A stretch of 5,101 nt of DNA from JAMXLO01 sp036494925 (GCA_036494925.1 DASXNR010000285.1:1-5101); one strand, 5' to 3'. Positions 1-5,101 are shown, counted from the first letter of the stretch. Translations and numbers: made by a program. Notes: generated from the letters alone by a model not told the origin.

Positions 1-207
1 CTCGTTCTTGATCTTGATCAGCGCGTCGAGGACCATCGGCCCGCAGGCATCCAGGTCCACCTCATACGTGTCGGTGCGCGGGTTCTGGCTGTCGTCAGGG
101 TTCCAGCGATAGATGCGGAACTCGCGCACGCGCTTGGCGCCGGAGGGCGCCCGGTAGCTCTTGCCGCGTCCGATGCGGCTGTTGGCGGGAAGGGTGAATG
201 TGGCCAT
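1..207 (-). CDS. sdhB: Succinate dehydrogenase iron-sulfur subunit, N-terminal part (cut by window edge)
   Basis: SdhB carries the three Fe-S clusters that pass electrons from the SdhA flavin to the quinone site formed with SdhC and SdhD. Only the first 69 residues are present; the frame stays open to the left edge. They match the family start closely: MATFTLPANSRIGRGK, then YRWNPDD, the TYEVDLDACGPMVLDALIKIKNE stretch of the 2Fe-2S ferredoxin-like domain (about residues 48-69), cut just before the expected cluster cysteines. The ATG is chosen because the protein begins exactly where known SdhB proteins do. The ribosome site is weak (GGGA about 11 nt upstream). It is the last gene of the sdh operon but lies 523 bp from sdhA because a GxxExxY cassette occupies the gap; about 40 bp of ordinary sequence remain between cassette and start codon. 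The identity is secure; completeness cannot be judged here. Confidence 0.95.
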   Translation of the reverse strand, partial: MATFTLPANSRIGRGKSYRAPSGAKRVREFRIYRWNPDDSQNPRTDTYEVDLDACGPMVLDALIKIKNE

Positions 208-253
208 GTGCCAAGCTATCCCAGGTCGATGCGTTTACGTTTCATAAGCTTTT

Positions 254-295
254 AACACGGAGGAAGAGCGAGGGCCACGGAGGGCCACGGAGTCC
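254..295 (+). repeat. Left inverted-repeat arm: four 10-bp units
   Basis: The arm is 42 nt and pairs with 680-721 at 40 of 42 positions. From 256 it divides exactly into four 10-mers: CACGGAGGAA, GAGCGAGGGC, CACGGAGGGC and CACGGAGTCC (256, 266, 276, 286). Three keep a perfect CACGGAG core and the second is degenerate. The 10-bp period places each core on the same face of the helix, as in arrays of protein-binding sites. The GGAG of the last unit (289-292) lies 9 nt before the ATG of the GxxExxY gene and can serve as its ribosome binding site. Confidence 0.9.
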
Positions 296-301
296 GTCGT
301 T

Positions 302-676
302 ATGCTTGTCGCTGAGAGCCTGATCGAGCGAATTATCGGGCTTGCCATCGAAGTCCATCGGAATACCGGGCGAGGTTTGCTCGAATCGGTCTACGAGCAG
401 CGCCTTTGCTTTGAATTTGGACAGGCCGGCATCCCCTATGAGCGACAGGTCGGCATTCCGGTCACCTACAAGGGAATGACAATGGACGAGGGCTTTCGCG
501 CAGACATCGTCGTGGATCGGCGGGTCATCTTGGAGATCAAGGCAGTCGCCGCGATCGTGCCGACGCATGAAGCTCAACTCCAGACCTACTTGCGCATGAG
601 CGGCATCCCGATTGGCCTGATATTCAACTTCAACGCCTCCCGCTTGACCGAAAGCATCCGGCGCTTCGTGGTTTAA
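302..676 (+). CDS. GxxExxY family protein, PD-(D/E)XK nuclease fold
   Basis: A 124-residue protein of the GxxExxY family (PDDEXK_3 type), whose cellular role is not established. The naming motif is at residues 25-31 (GLLESVY), after an N-terminal helix with IEVH (16-19). The nuclease-fold core follows: D68 in FRADIVVD, E78 and K80 in LEIKAV, giving the D...ExK signature, then HEAQLQTYLR (89-98) and a closing GLIFNFN strand. All these residues are intact and the length is normal for the family, so the gene looks complete and not decayed. The ATG at 302 is supported by GGAG at 289-292, provided by the left repeat arm. It runs opposite to the sdh operon and fills nearly all of the cassette. Family assignment is confident; actual nuclease activity, and any function in repeat binding or cassette movement, is inference. 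Confidence 0.92.
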   Translation: MLVAESLIERIIGLAIEVHRNTGRGLLESVYEQRLCFEFGQAGIPYERQVGIPVTYKGMTMDEGFRADIVVDRRVILEIKAVAAIVPTHEAQLQTYLRMSGIPIGLIFNFNASRLTESIRRFVV

Positions 677-679
677 AAA

Positions 680-721
680 GGACTCCGTGGCCCTCCGTGG
701 CCCTCGCCCTTTCTCCGTGTT
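680..721 (-). repeat. Right inverted-repeat arm: four 10-bp units
   Basis: Mirror copy of the left arm. Read on the minus strand it gives CACGGAGAAA, GGGCGAGGGC, CACGGAGGGC and CACGGAGTCC, differing from the left arm at two positions, both in the outer two units; the inner 26 bases are identical. It begins 3 nt after the TAA of the GxxExxY gene and its outer end lies 9 nt from the sdhA stop codon. In an sdh transcript running through the cassette, the two arms could pair into a stem of about 42 bp enclosing the whole gene. Confidence 0.9.
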
Positions 722-730
722 GAAAATCAC

Positions 731-2545
731 TTAGTACACCCGCGCCTTCGGCGGGAACGACGCCACCTCGTTGGTCAGCGTCTGCAGCTTCACCGGCCGG
801 TAGTCCAGCCGCACCGCGCCGTTCTCGTCGCACCAGGCCAGCGTATGCTTCATCCAGTTCGCATCGTCGCGCTCCGGATAGTCGTCGTGCGCATGCGCGC
901 CGCGGCTTTCGTGCCGGGCGTCGGCGCCGACCATCGCGGTCATCGCGTTGCCCATCAGGTTCTGCAGCTCCAGCGCCTCCATCAGGTCGCTGTTCCAGAT
1001 CAGGCTGCGGTCCGACACCGACATGTCCGACATGCCCTGCCACACCGCGTGCATCTTCGCCACGCCCTCAGCCAGCATCCTGCTGTTGCGGAACACCGCC
1101 GCGTGGGTCTGCATCGTGCGCTGCATGTCCAGCCGCAGATCGGCGACGCGCGTGCCGCCCTTGGCGTGCCGCGTCCCGTCGAGCCGGTCGAGCGAGCGTT
1201 CGCCCGCCTTCGGCGGCAACGGCGGCTGGCTGCCATTCGGCCGCACCACCTCGGCGCCACGATGGGCCGCGGCCCGGCCGAACACCAGCAGATCGATCAG
1301 CGAATTGGTGCCCAGCCGGTTGGCACCATGCACGGAGACGCACGCCGCCTCGCCCACCGCCATCAACCCGTGCGCGACCGCATCAGGATCGCCAGGCGTC
1401 GGCCGCAGCACCTCGCCGTGATAATTGGTCGGGATGCCACCCATGTTGTAGTGCACGGTCGGCTGCACCGGGATCGGTTGCCTGGTCACATCGACGCCCG
1501 CGAACACCCGCGAGGTCTCGGAAATGCCCGGCAGGCGTTCATGCAGGATGTCGGCGCCGAGATGCTCCAGATGCAGCAGGATGTGGTCCTTGTTCGGCCC
1601 GCAGCCGCGCCCCTCGTTGATCTCGACGATCATCGAGCGTGACACCACGTCGCGGCTGGCGAGGTCCTTGGCACTCGGCGCATAGCGCTCCATGAAGCGC
1701 TCGCCCTCGGAGTTGGTCAGATAGCCGCCTTCGCCGCGGGCGCCCTCGGTGATCAGACAGCCCGCCGGGAATATACCGGTTGGATGGAACTGCACGAATT
1801 CCATGTCCTGGCAGGGCAGGCCGGCGCGCAGCACCATGCCGTTGCCGTCGCCGGTGCAGATATGCGCCGAGGTGCAGACCTGATAGACGCGACCATAGCC
1901 GCCGGTGGCGATCACCACCATCTGCGCGCGGAACCGGTGGATGCTGCCGTCCTCCAGGCACCATGCCATGACGCCGCGACACACGCCTTCATCGTCCATG
2001 ATCAGGTCGAGCGCGAAGTATTCGACGAAGAATTCCACGTCGTTGCGCAGGCTCTGCTGATACAGCGTGTGCAGCATGGCATGCCCGGTGCGGTCGGCCG
2101 CGGCACAGGCGCGCAGCGCGGGCGCACCATCGCCGAACTTCGTCATGTGGCCGCCGAACGGACGCTGATAGATACGCCCATCCTCGGTGCGGCTGAACGG
2201 CATGCCGTAATGTTCGAGCTCGTACACCGCGGGAATTGCTTCGCGGCAGAGGTACTCGATCGCGTCCTGGTCGCCGAGCCAGTCCGAGCCCTTGACGGTG
2301 TCGTACATGTGCCAGCGCCAGTCGTCGTCGCCCATGTTGCCGAGTGCAGCGCCGATGCCGCCCTGCGCCGCCACGGTGTGGCTGCGGGTCGGGAACACCT
2401 TGGTGATGCAGGCGGTCTTCAGACCGGCCGCACCCATGCCGAAGGTGGCGCGCAGGCCGGACCCGCCGGCGCCGACCACCACCACATCATAGGTGTGATC
2501 GACGATGTTGTAGGCGCGCGACGAAGGCAGCGTGATCGCGTTCAT
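731..2545 (-). CDS. sdhA: Succinate dehydrogenase flavoprotein subunit
   Basis: The 604-residue catalytic subunit of complex II oxidises succinate to fumarate using covalently bound FAD on the cytoplasmic face. Visible features: the dinucleotide-binding GAGGSG (25-30); SHTVAAQGG with H56 as the FAD-linking histidine; FHPTG with H254; TEGARGEGG (266-274); SRDVV with R298, aligning with the catalytic arginine of E. coli SdhA; TVHYNMGG; HGANRLGTNSLIDLL; and a C-terminal PPKARVY ending typical of the family. Length is normal and nothing essential is missing. The ATG at 2545 is preceded by a good ribosome site (GGAAGGG on the minus strand) and lies 15 bp after the sdhD stop. The gene ends intact, right beside the GxxExxY cassette. 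The stretch near residues 435-465 (GSQPPLPPKAGERSLDRLDG) looks like ordinary family variation. Confidence 0.98.
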   Translation of the reverse strand: MNAITLPSSRAYNIVDHTYDVVVVGAGGSGLRATFGMGAAGLKTACITKVFPTRSHTVAAQGGIGAALGNMGDDDWRWHMYDTVKGSDWLGDQDAIEYLCREAIPAVYELEHYGMPFSRTEDGRIYQRPFGGHMTKFGDGAPALRACAAADRTGHAMLHTLYQQSLRNDVEFFVEYFALDLIMDDEGVCRGVMAWCLEDGSIHRFRAQMVVIATGGYGRVYQVCTSAHICTGDGNGMVLRAGLPCQDMEFVQFHPTGIFPAGCLITEGARGEGGYLTNSEGERFMERYAPSAKDLASRDVVSRSMIVEINEGRGCGPNKDHILLHLEHLGADILHERLPGISETSRVFAGVDVTRQPIPVQPTVHYNMGGIPTNYHGEVLRPTPGDPDAVAHGLMAVGEAACVSVHGANRLGTNSLIDLLVFGRAAAHRGAEVVRPNGSQPPLPPKAGERSLDRLDGTRHAKGGTRVADLRLDMQRTMQTHAAVFRNSRMLAEGVAKMHAVWQGMSDMSVSDRSLIWNSDLMEALELQNLMGNAMTAMVGADARHESRGAHAHDDYPERDDANWMKHTLAWCDENGAVRLDYRPVKLQTLTNEVASFPPKARVY

Positions 2546-2560
2546 CGGTGTCCCTTCCGC

Positions 2561-2965
2561 CTAAAGTCCGAGCCGCAGCGCGGAGACGATGCAGGCCAGT
2601 GCCAGCAGCACTGCGATGGCCTTCACCAGCAGCACCCCGCCGACCCGCAGCGCATCGTTCTCGACATAGTCCTCGATCACCACCTGCAGCCCGAGTTGCA
2701 GGTGGTGGAAGGTGGCGATCACCAGCGCGATCATCAACACGAGCGGAAGCGGACCAGCCATCCAGGAAACAACGTCGTCGCGGGTCGCGCCGATCAGGCG
2801 GACCGCGGCGCAGAGGAACCACAGCGTCAGCGGCAGCAGCGCCAGGGCGGTGAGGCGCTGTGCCCACCAATGGGCCGCACCCGCCTTCGCCGACCCGAGG
2901 CCGCGCGCGCGGCCGAGCGGCGAGCGCATGATGCCGACCTTGGGGGTCTTCGATGTGCCGGACAT
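2561..2965 (-). CDS. sdhD: Succinate dehydrogenase membrane anchor subunit
   Basis: A 134-residue hydrophobic subunit that, with SdhC, anchors SdhA/SdhB, binds heme b and helps form the ubiquinone site. Three membrane segments are visible at about residues 38-58, 72-92 and 110-131. The signature HLQLGLQVVIEDYV starts at H88, which aligns with the heme ligand His71 of E. coli SdhD; D99-Y100 align with the Asp82-Tyr83 quinone-site pair. The N-terminal MRSPLGRARGLGSAKAG block (13-29) is the usual start of alphaproteobacterial proteins, so M13 is an alternative start. I kept the upstream ATG at 2965 because GAGG, overlapping the sdhC stop, lies at proper spacing before it. The gene follows sdhC by 8 bp and precedes sdhA by 15 bp, consistent with one transcript. 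Confidence 0.93.
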   Translation of the reverse strand: MSGTSKTPKVGIMRSPLGRARGLGSAKAGAAHWWAQRLTALALLPLTLWFLCAAVRLIGATRDDVVSWMAGPLPLVLMIALVIATFHHLQLGLQVVIEDYVENDALRVGGVLLVKAIAVLLALACIVSALRLGL

Positions 2966-2973
2966 GGCGCGCC

Positions 2974-3405
2974 TCACCACACCGCCAGGCCGACGATCCA
3001 CAGCAGCAGCGTCGCCGCGCCGGTCGCGATCACCACCGCCCAGGCGGAGCGGTCGTACCAGGGCTTCTCGAAGCCGAAGCCGGCGTCCCAGACCAGATGG
3101 CGGATGCCGGAGAAGAAGTGGAAGAACAGCGCCAGCGTCCAGCCGAACAGCAGCAGCAGACCGATCGGGGTGGCGAGGAACCACTGCACCGAATCGAACG
3201 CATCATCCGAGACCGCGGCGGCCACCAGCCACCACGTCAGCAGCAGCGCGCCGATCCCCAGGCCGACGCCGGTGACCCGGTGCGCGATGGACATCGCCAT
3301 GCTGATCGGCCAGCGATACACCTGGAGATGCGGGGAGAGCGGGCGGCGGATCAGCTTGCCGTCGGAGTTGCGCGCCACCATCAGCGCGTCGCGTACGTCT
3401 CGCAA
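2974..3405 (-). CDS. sdhC: Succinate dehydrogenase cytochrome b556 subunit (TTG start)
   Basis: A 143-residue membrane subunit of complex II. The conserved start RRPLSPHLQVYRWPIS (20-35) is followed by SIAHRVTG, where S39 and R43 align with the quinone-site Ser27 and Arg31 of E. coli SdhC. The motif FHFFSGIRHLVWDAG contains H96, aligning with heme ligand His84. Three membrane segments lie at about 40-64, 78-98 and 118-140. The start is TTG at 3405: it gives the family-like RDVRDALMVARNSDG N-terminus, is preceded by GGAG at 7 nt, and an in-frame TGA lies a few codons upstream, so no ATG is available further out. The first in-frame ATG is codon 9 (3381), which would remove conserved residues. 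First gene of the sdh operon. Confidence 0.94.
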   Translation of the reverse strand: MRDVRDALMVARNSDGKLIRRPLSPHLQVYRWPISMAMSIAHRVTGVGLGIGALLLTWWLVAAAVSDDAFDSVQWFLATPIGLLLLFGWTLALFFHFFSGIRHLVWDAGFGFEKPWYDRSAWAVVIATGAATLLLWIVGLAVW

Positions 3406-3412
3406 TGGATCG

Positions 3413-3416
3413 CTCC
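3413..3416 (-). promoter_or_regulatory. Ribosome binding site deciding the sdhC TTG start
   Basis: On the minus strand this reads GGAG, separated by 7 nt from the TTG at 3405. No comparable site precedes the in-frame ATG at codon 9, so this site argues for initiation at TTG. Confidence 0.6.
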
Positions 3417-3455
3417 ATCATGCCGGCTGGCCGACTGGCCGCAAGCCGTTGCGAT

Positions 3456-3484
3456 TGCTTACGCTTCCAAGGAGGAGGGGTCAA
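3456..3484 (-). promoter_or_regulatory. Possible sigma-70 type promoter for the sdh operon
   Basis: On the minus strand TTGACC (3484-3479) matches the -35 consensus at five of six bases. After 17 nt comes TAAGCA (3461-3456), a poor -10. The implied start of transcription near 3449 would give a leader of about 44 nt before the sdhC start. The -35 and spacing are good and the -10 is weak, so this is only a candidate. I found no convincing promoter for the plus-strand genes in the same region. Confidence 0.3.
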
Positions 3485-3491
3485 CGCGACG

Positions 3492-3510
3492 GCGACCGCC
3501 AGGCGGTCGC
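3492..3510. promoter_or_regulatory. 19-bp perfect palindrome in the divergent intergenic region
   Basis: GCGACCGCC-A-GGCGGTCGC: 9-bp arms around a single base. It sits between the divergent sdhC and AhpD-like genes, 7 bp upstream of the candidate sdh -35 box and about 90 bp before the AhpD-like start. It could be an operator for a dimeric regulator acting on either side, or a simple hairpin. The symmetry is seen directly; the role is inference. The rest of this 197-bp gap (3406-3602) holds no gene that I can support. Confidence 0.35.
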
Positions 3511-3602
3511 GCGCAATGGCCTGACGGAGTCGGCCGAATTTGGCCTTCCTCGCCGGGTCACCCGCTTCTTAGCTGTGGCCGGCATACCAGAAGGAGCAGG
3601 AC

Positions 3603-4061
3603 ATGTTTCGTGAACGTCTGGCAGCGTTCAAGCTTGCACCGGGCGCGTACGAGGCCGTACGTGGCGTCGAGACCTATATCCGTGGCTGCGGTCTGGAGCA
3701 GTCGCTGATCGAACTGGTCGACATGCGTGCGTCGCAGATCAACGGCTGCGCCTTTTGTCTCGACATGCACAGCAAGGATGCACGCCGCGGCGGCGAGACC
3801 GAGCAGCGCCTGTATCTGCTGAACGCGTGGCGCGACTCACCGCTGTACACCGACCGCGAACGCGCCGCCCTGGCGTGGACCGAGGCGCTGACCCTGGTGG
3901 CCGAGACGCACGCGCCCGACGCTGTATAGGATCAGGTGCGAGCGCAGTTCGGCGAGGCGGAGCTGGTGAACCTGACGACCCTGATCGGCCTGATCAACCT
4001 GTGGAACCGCCTAATGATCGGGTTCCGATCGCAGCACCCGGTCACCGTCAGGGCGGCATGA
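3603..4061 (+). pseudogene. AhpD-like carboxymuconolactone decarboxylase family gene with in-frame TAG
   Basis: Reading one frame from ATG 3603 to TGA 4059-4061 gives a typical 152-residue AhpD-like protein except for a TAG at 3927-3929 (codon 109). After the stop the same frame continues with family-like sequence (VRAQFGEAELVNLTTLIGLI, then NLWNRLMIGFRSQHPV). No frameshift is involved. The redox centre lies before the stop: E37, C49-AF-C52 and H56, spaced as the Glu, CxxC and His of the AhpD proton relay, so a 108-residue fragment (3603-3929) could still be made but lacks the C-terminal helices. Members are thiol-dependent peroxidase-like proteins or decarboxylase relatives; substrate unknown. 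AAGGAG lies 6 nt before the start. The true end overlaps azoR by ATGA. A tyrosine codon changed to TAG is my guess. A sequencing error or stop-codon readthrough is possible. Confidence 0.82.
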
Positions 4062-4690
4062 CCACCATCCTGTATGTCGCGGTCAGTCCGCGAGGGCCGG
4101 GATCGTGGTCGCGCCGGCTGGGCGCGGAGCTGCTGGCGCGACTGGAGCGCCGGCATCCGGGCGCCAGGGTGGTGCGCCGCGATCTGGCCGCCGACCCGCC
4201 GCCGGCGATCGACGCAGCCTTCGCCGATGCGATCCTGCTGCGGCCGGAGGAGTGGGATGCCGCCGACCGCGATGCGCTGGGCTATTCCGAGCAGGTGATC
4301 GGCGAGCTGGAGGTTGCCGATGTGGTGGCGATCGCCACGCCGATGAACAACTACACCGTGCCGGCGACGCTGAAGACCTGGATCGACCATGTGGTGCGCA
4401 TCCGCCGCACCTTCGCCGGCACGCCGCAGGGGAAGGTGGGCCTGCTGCGCGACCGGCCGACCTACGTGGTGACGGTCGCCGGCGGCTACCACGCCGGCGA
4501 CGCGGCGGTGCTGCAGCCCGACTTCCTGACGCCCTATCTGCGCGCGGTCCTGGCCACGATCGGCATCCACGATGTGCGGTTCCTCACCGCACAGGGGGTG
4601 ACCCGCGGCCCGGACGCGGTGGCGCTCGCCGGCGCGGCCGCGCGCGCCACCATGGATGAATGGTTGCCGGACCCACCGGGCGCGCCCTAA
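4058..4690 (+). CDS. azoR: FMN-dependent NADH-azoreductase
   Basis: A 210-residue flavodoxin-like fold protein of the AzoR family (E. coli AzoR is 201 residues), cytoplasmic, reducing quinones and azo compounds with NADH through FMN. Visible: the N-terminal strand and phosphate loop ILYVAVSPRGPGSWS (4-18) for FMN phosphate; PMNNYTVPATLKTWIDHVVR in the middle, matching the family's P-M-x-N-x-x-x-P-x-x-L-K motif; VAGGYH, corresponding to the conserved glycine-rich FMN loop; and FLTPYLRAVLATIGIHDVRF near the end. The ATG at 4058 is chosen because the protein starts at the canonical first strand and overlaps the stop of the preceding gene as ATGA; the same frame is open further upstream but without family-like sequence. 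AGGG lies only 4 nt before the start, so translation probably depends on coupling. Stop and next start share a base (TAATG). Confidence 0.9.
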   Translation: MTTILYVAVSPRGPGSWSRRLGAELLARLERRHPGARVVRRDLAADPPPAIDAAFADAILLRPEEWDAADRDALGYSEQVIGELEVADVVAIATPMNNYTVPATLKTWIDHVVRIRRTFAGTPQGKVGLLRDRPTYVVTVAGGYHAGDAAVLQPDFLTPYLRAVLATIGIHDVRFLTAQGVTRGPDAVALAGAAARATMDEWLPDPPGAP

Positions 4691-5020
4691 TGAGCGGCAT
4701 GGGCGGCGGTATCGTCACGCTGCAGGAGCGCAAGGCGGCGGAGGTGGCGCGCGGCGCCACTGCGCGGTGGCCGAACTCCGCGCCGCACTGGCGGCCTACG
4801 CACGCGAGCACGGCGGCCGTTACCTGCTGTTCGGCTCGGCCGCGCGCGGCGAGATGCGCTACGACAGCGACGTCGACATCCTGGTCGACTTTACGCGGCC
4901 TGGAACTTCGCCGAGCGGGCCTGCTGGGACCGCAAGCTTGAGCCGGATATTTTCCCGTTCGCGTGGTGCAAGGGCCGGTTCCGCGACCGCATCACGCCCG
5001 ACCTTCAGATGGTGGCGTGA
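4690..5020 (+). pseudogene. MNT-type nucleotidyltransferase gene broken by two frameshifts
   Basis: Three reading frames together spell one small nucleotidyltransferase. Part one begins at ATG 4690 (MSGMGGGIVTLQERKAAEVA). Part two, from about 4767, gives VAELRAALAAYAREHGG, then LLFGSAARGEMRYDSDVDIL, with the G-S and D-x-D residues of the nucleotidyltransferase fold. Part three, from about 4898, gives AWNFAERACWDRKLEPDIFP, then WCKGRFRDRITPDLQMVA and TGA 5018-5020. Frame changes fall at about 4750-4766 and about 4890-4898; each is equivalent to losing one base modulo three. Such proteins (about 100 residues) are often paired with HEPN-domain partners; none is visible before the edge. The start shares one base with the azoR stop. 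An open frame from 4656 covers part two but begins inside azoR and lacks a family N-terminus. Decay is the best reading; sequencing error is the alternative. Confidence 0.75.
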
Positions 5021-5045
5021 GCGACGGGCGTTGCCCCCGCCCCCA

Positions 5046-5064
5046 GCAAAGGCGTAGCCTTTGC
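5046..5064 (+). terminator. Terminator-like hairpin after the azoR gene unit
   Basis: GCAAAGGC-GTA-GCCTTTGC, a perfect 8-bp stem with a 3-nt loop, 25 bp after the nucleotidyltransferase stop. The downstream sequence has only a short T run (TCTGTTT at 5071-5077), so intrinsic termination is uncertain. The position suits an operon end. The alternative is a dispersed hairpin repeat. Confidence 0.4.
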
Positions 5065-5101
5065 AATCCGTCTGTTTAAGTGAAGGGTTCCGGGGCAGAG
5101 C

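Larger units (their letters stand above)
250..726. mobile_element. GxxExxY cassette bounded by inverted repeats, inserted between sdhA and sdhB
   Basis: A compact unit made only of one gene (302-676) and two facing repeat arms (254-295 and 680-721). Short TTTT/AAAA tracts extend the symmetry outward (250-253 and 723-726, with a one-base offset). It separates sdhA from sdhB, genes normally nearly adjacent, yet both keep canonical ends: sdhA stops 4 bp beyond the AAAA tract. Sampled 60-base lines inside the gene are about 53% GC against about 70% in sdhA, which supports foreign origin. I see no transposase, no clear target-site duplication and no other gene. Being a mobile unit is inferred from the boundaries and context; how it moves, if it does, is not shown. 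My recollection, unverified, is that CACGGAG-rich repeats accompany GxxExxY genes in other genomes. Confidence 0.6.

Noticed and set aside
216..245. Minus-strand mini-ORF of 9 codons (MKRKRIDLG) between the cassette and sdhB
   Set aside because: Very short, no ribosome site seen and no family resemblance; it could be an upstream ORF but nothing supports that.
232..249. Target-site duplication flanking the GxxExxY cassette
   Set aside because: I compared the bases outside both arms (232-249 and 727-740) and found no convincing direct repeat.
242..730. 162-residue minus-strand open frame as a real gene
   Set aside because: It is antisense to a clear GxxExxY gene, spans the repeat arms and has no recognisable motif; kept only as a structural observation.
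3530..3575. Promoter for the plus-strand AhpD-like gene
   Set aside because: TTGGCC at 3540 has no acceptable -10 at 16-18 nt, so I do not call it.
1784..3613. 609-codon plus-strand open frame
   Set aside because: It lies antisense across sdhA, sdhD and sdhC; low-complexity His/Arg/Ala composition typical of shadows in GC-rich DNA.
4656..5057. 133-codon open frame as the intact nucleotidyltransferase
   Set aside because: It covers only the middle part of the family sequence; its N-terminus lies inside azoR and its C-terminus loses the WNFAERACWDR region, which lies in another frame.

Overview
The window is GC-rich (roughly 65-70% in the conserved genes) and carries a succinate dehydrogenase operon in the order sdhC-sdhD-sdhA-sdhB. 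The SdhC and SdhA sequences are of alphaproteobacterial type. I lean towards Rhodospirillales/Acetobacteraceae, but this rests on remembered sequence style and not on a search.

Layout. Positions 3405 down to 1 (minus strand) hold the sdh operon: sdhC (TTG start), sdhD, sdhA, then the first 69 codons of sdhB, which runs off the left edge. Between the sdhA stop and the sdhB start sits a foreign cassette of about 477 bp (about 250-726). It consists of one plus-strand gene for a GxxExxY-family PD-(D/E)XK nuclease-fold protein, bounded by near-perfect 42-bp inverted repeats. Each arm is made of four 10-bp units built on CACGGAG. The cassette is visibly lower in GC than the sdh genes and opposes sdh transcription.

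Positions 3406-3602 are a divergent intergenic region. It holds a possible sdh promoter, a 19-bp palindrome and a strong ribosome binding site for the rightward genes.

Positions 3603-5020 (plus strand) hold a tightly packed three-gene unit with overlapping ends: an AhpD-like carboxymuconolactone decarboxylase-family gene, azoR (FMN-dependent NADH-azoreductase) and an MNT-type nucleotidyltransferase. Only azoR is intact. The AhpD-like gene has an in-frame TAG at codon 109 of 152, and the nucleotidyltransferase needs two frameshifts to be read through. A terminator-like hairpin follows at 5046-5064.

How the genes work together: SdhABCD is complex II, linking succinate oxidation in the TCA cycle to quinone reduction, with SdhC and SdhD anchoring the SdhA/SdhB catalytic pair in the membrane. 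The rightward unit looks like a small redox or thiol/quinone-stress operon under decay. The most unusual item is the nuclease-fold cassette with phased, mirrored repeats sitting inside a core metabolic operon without truncating either neighbour.
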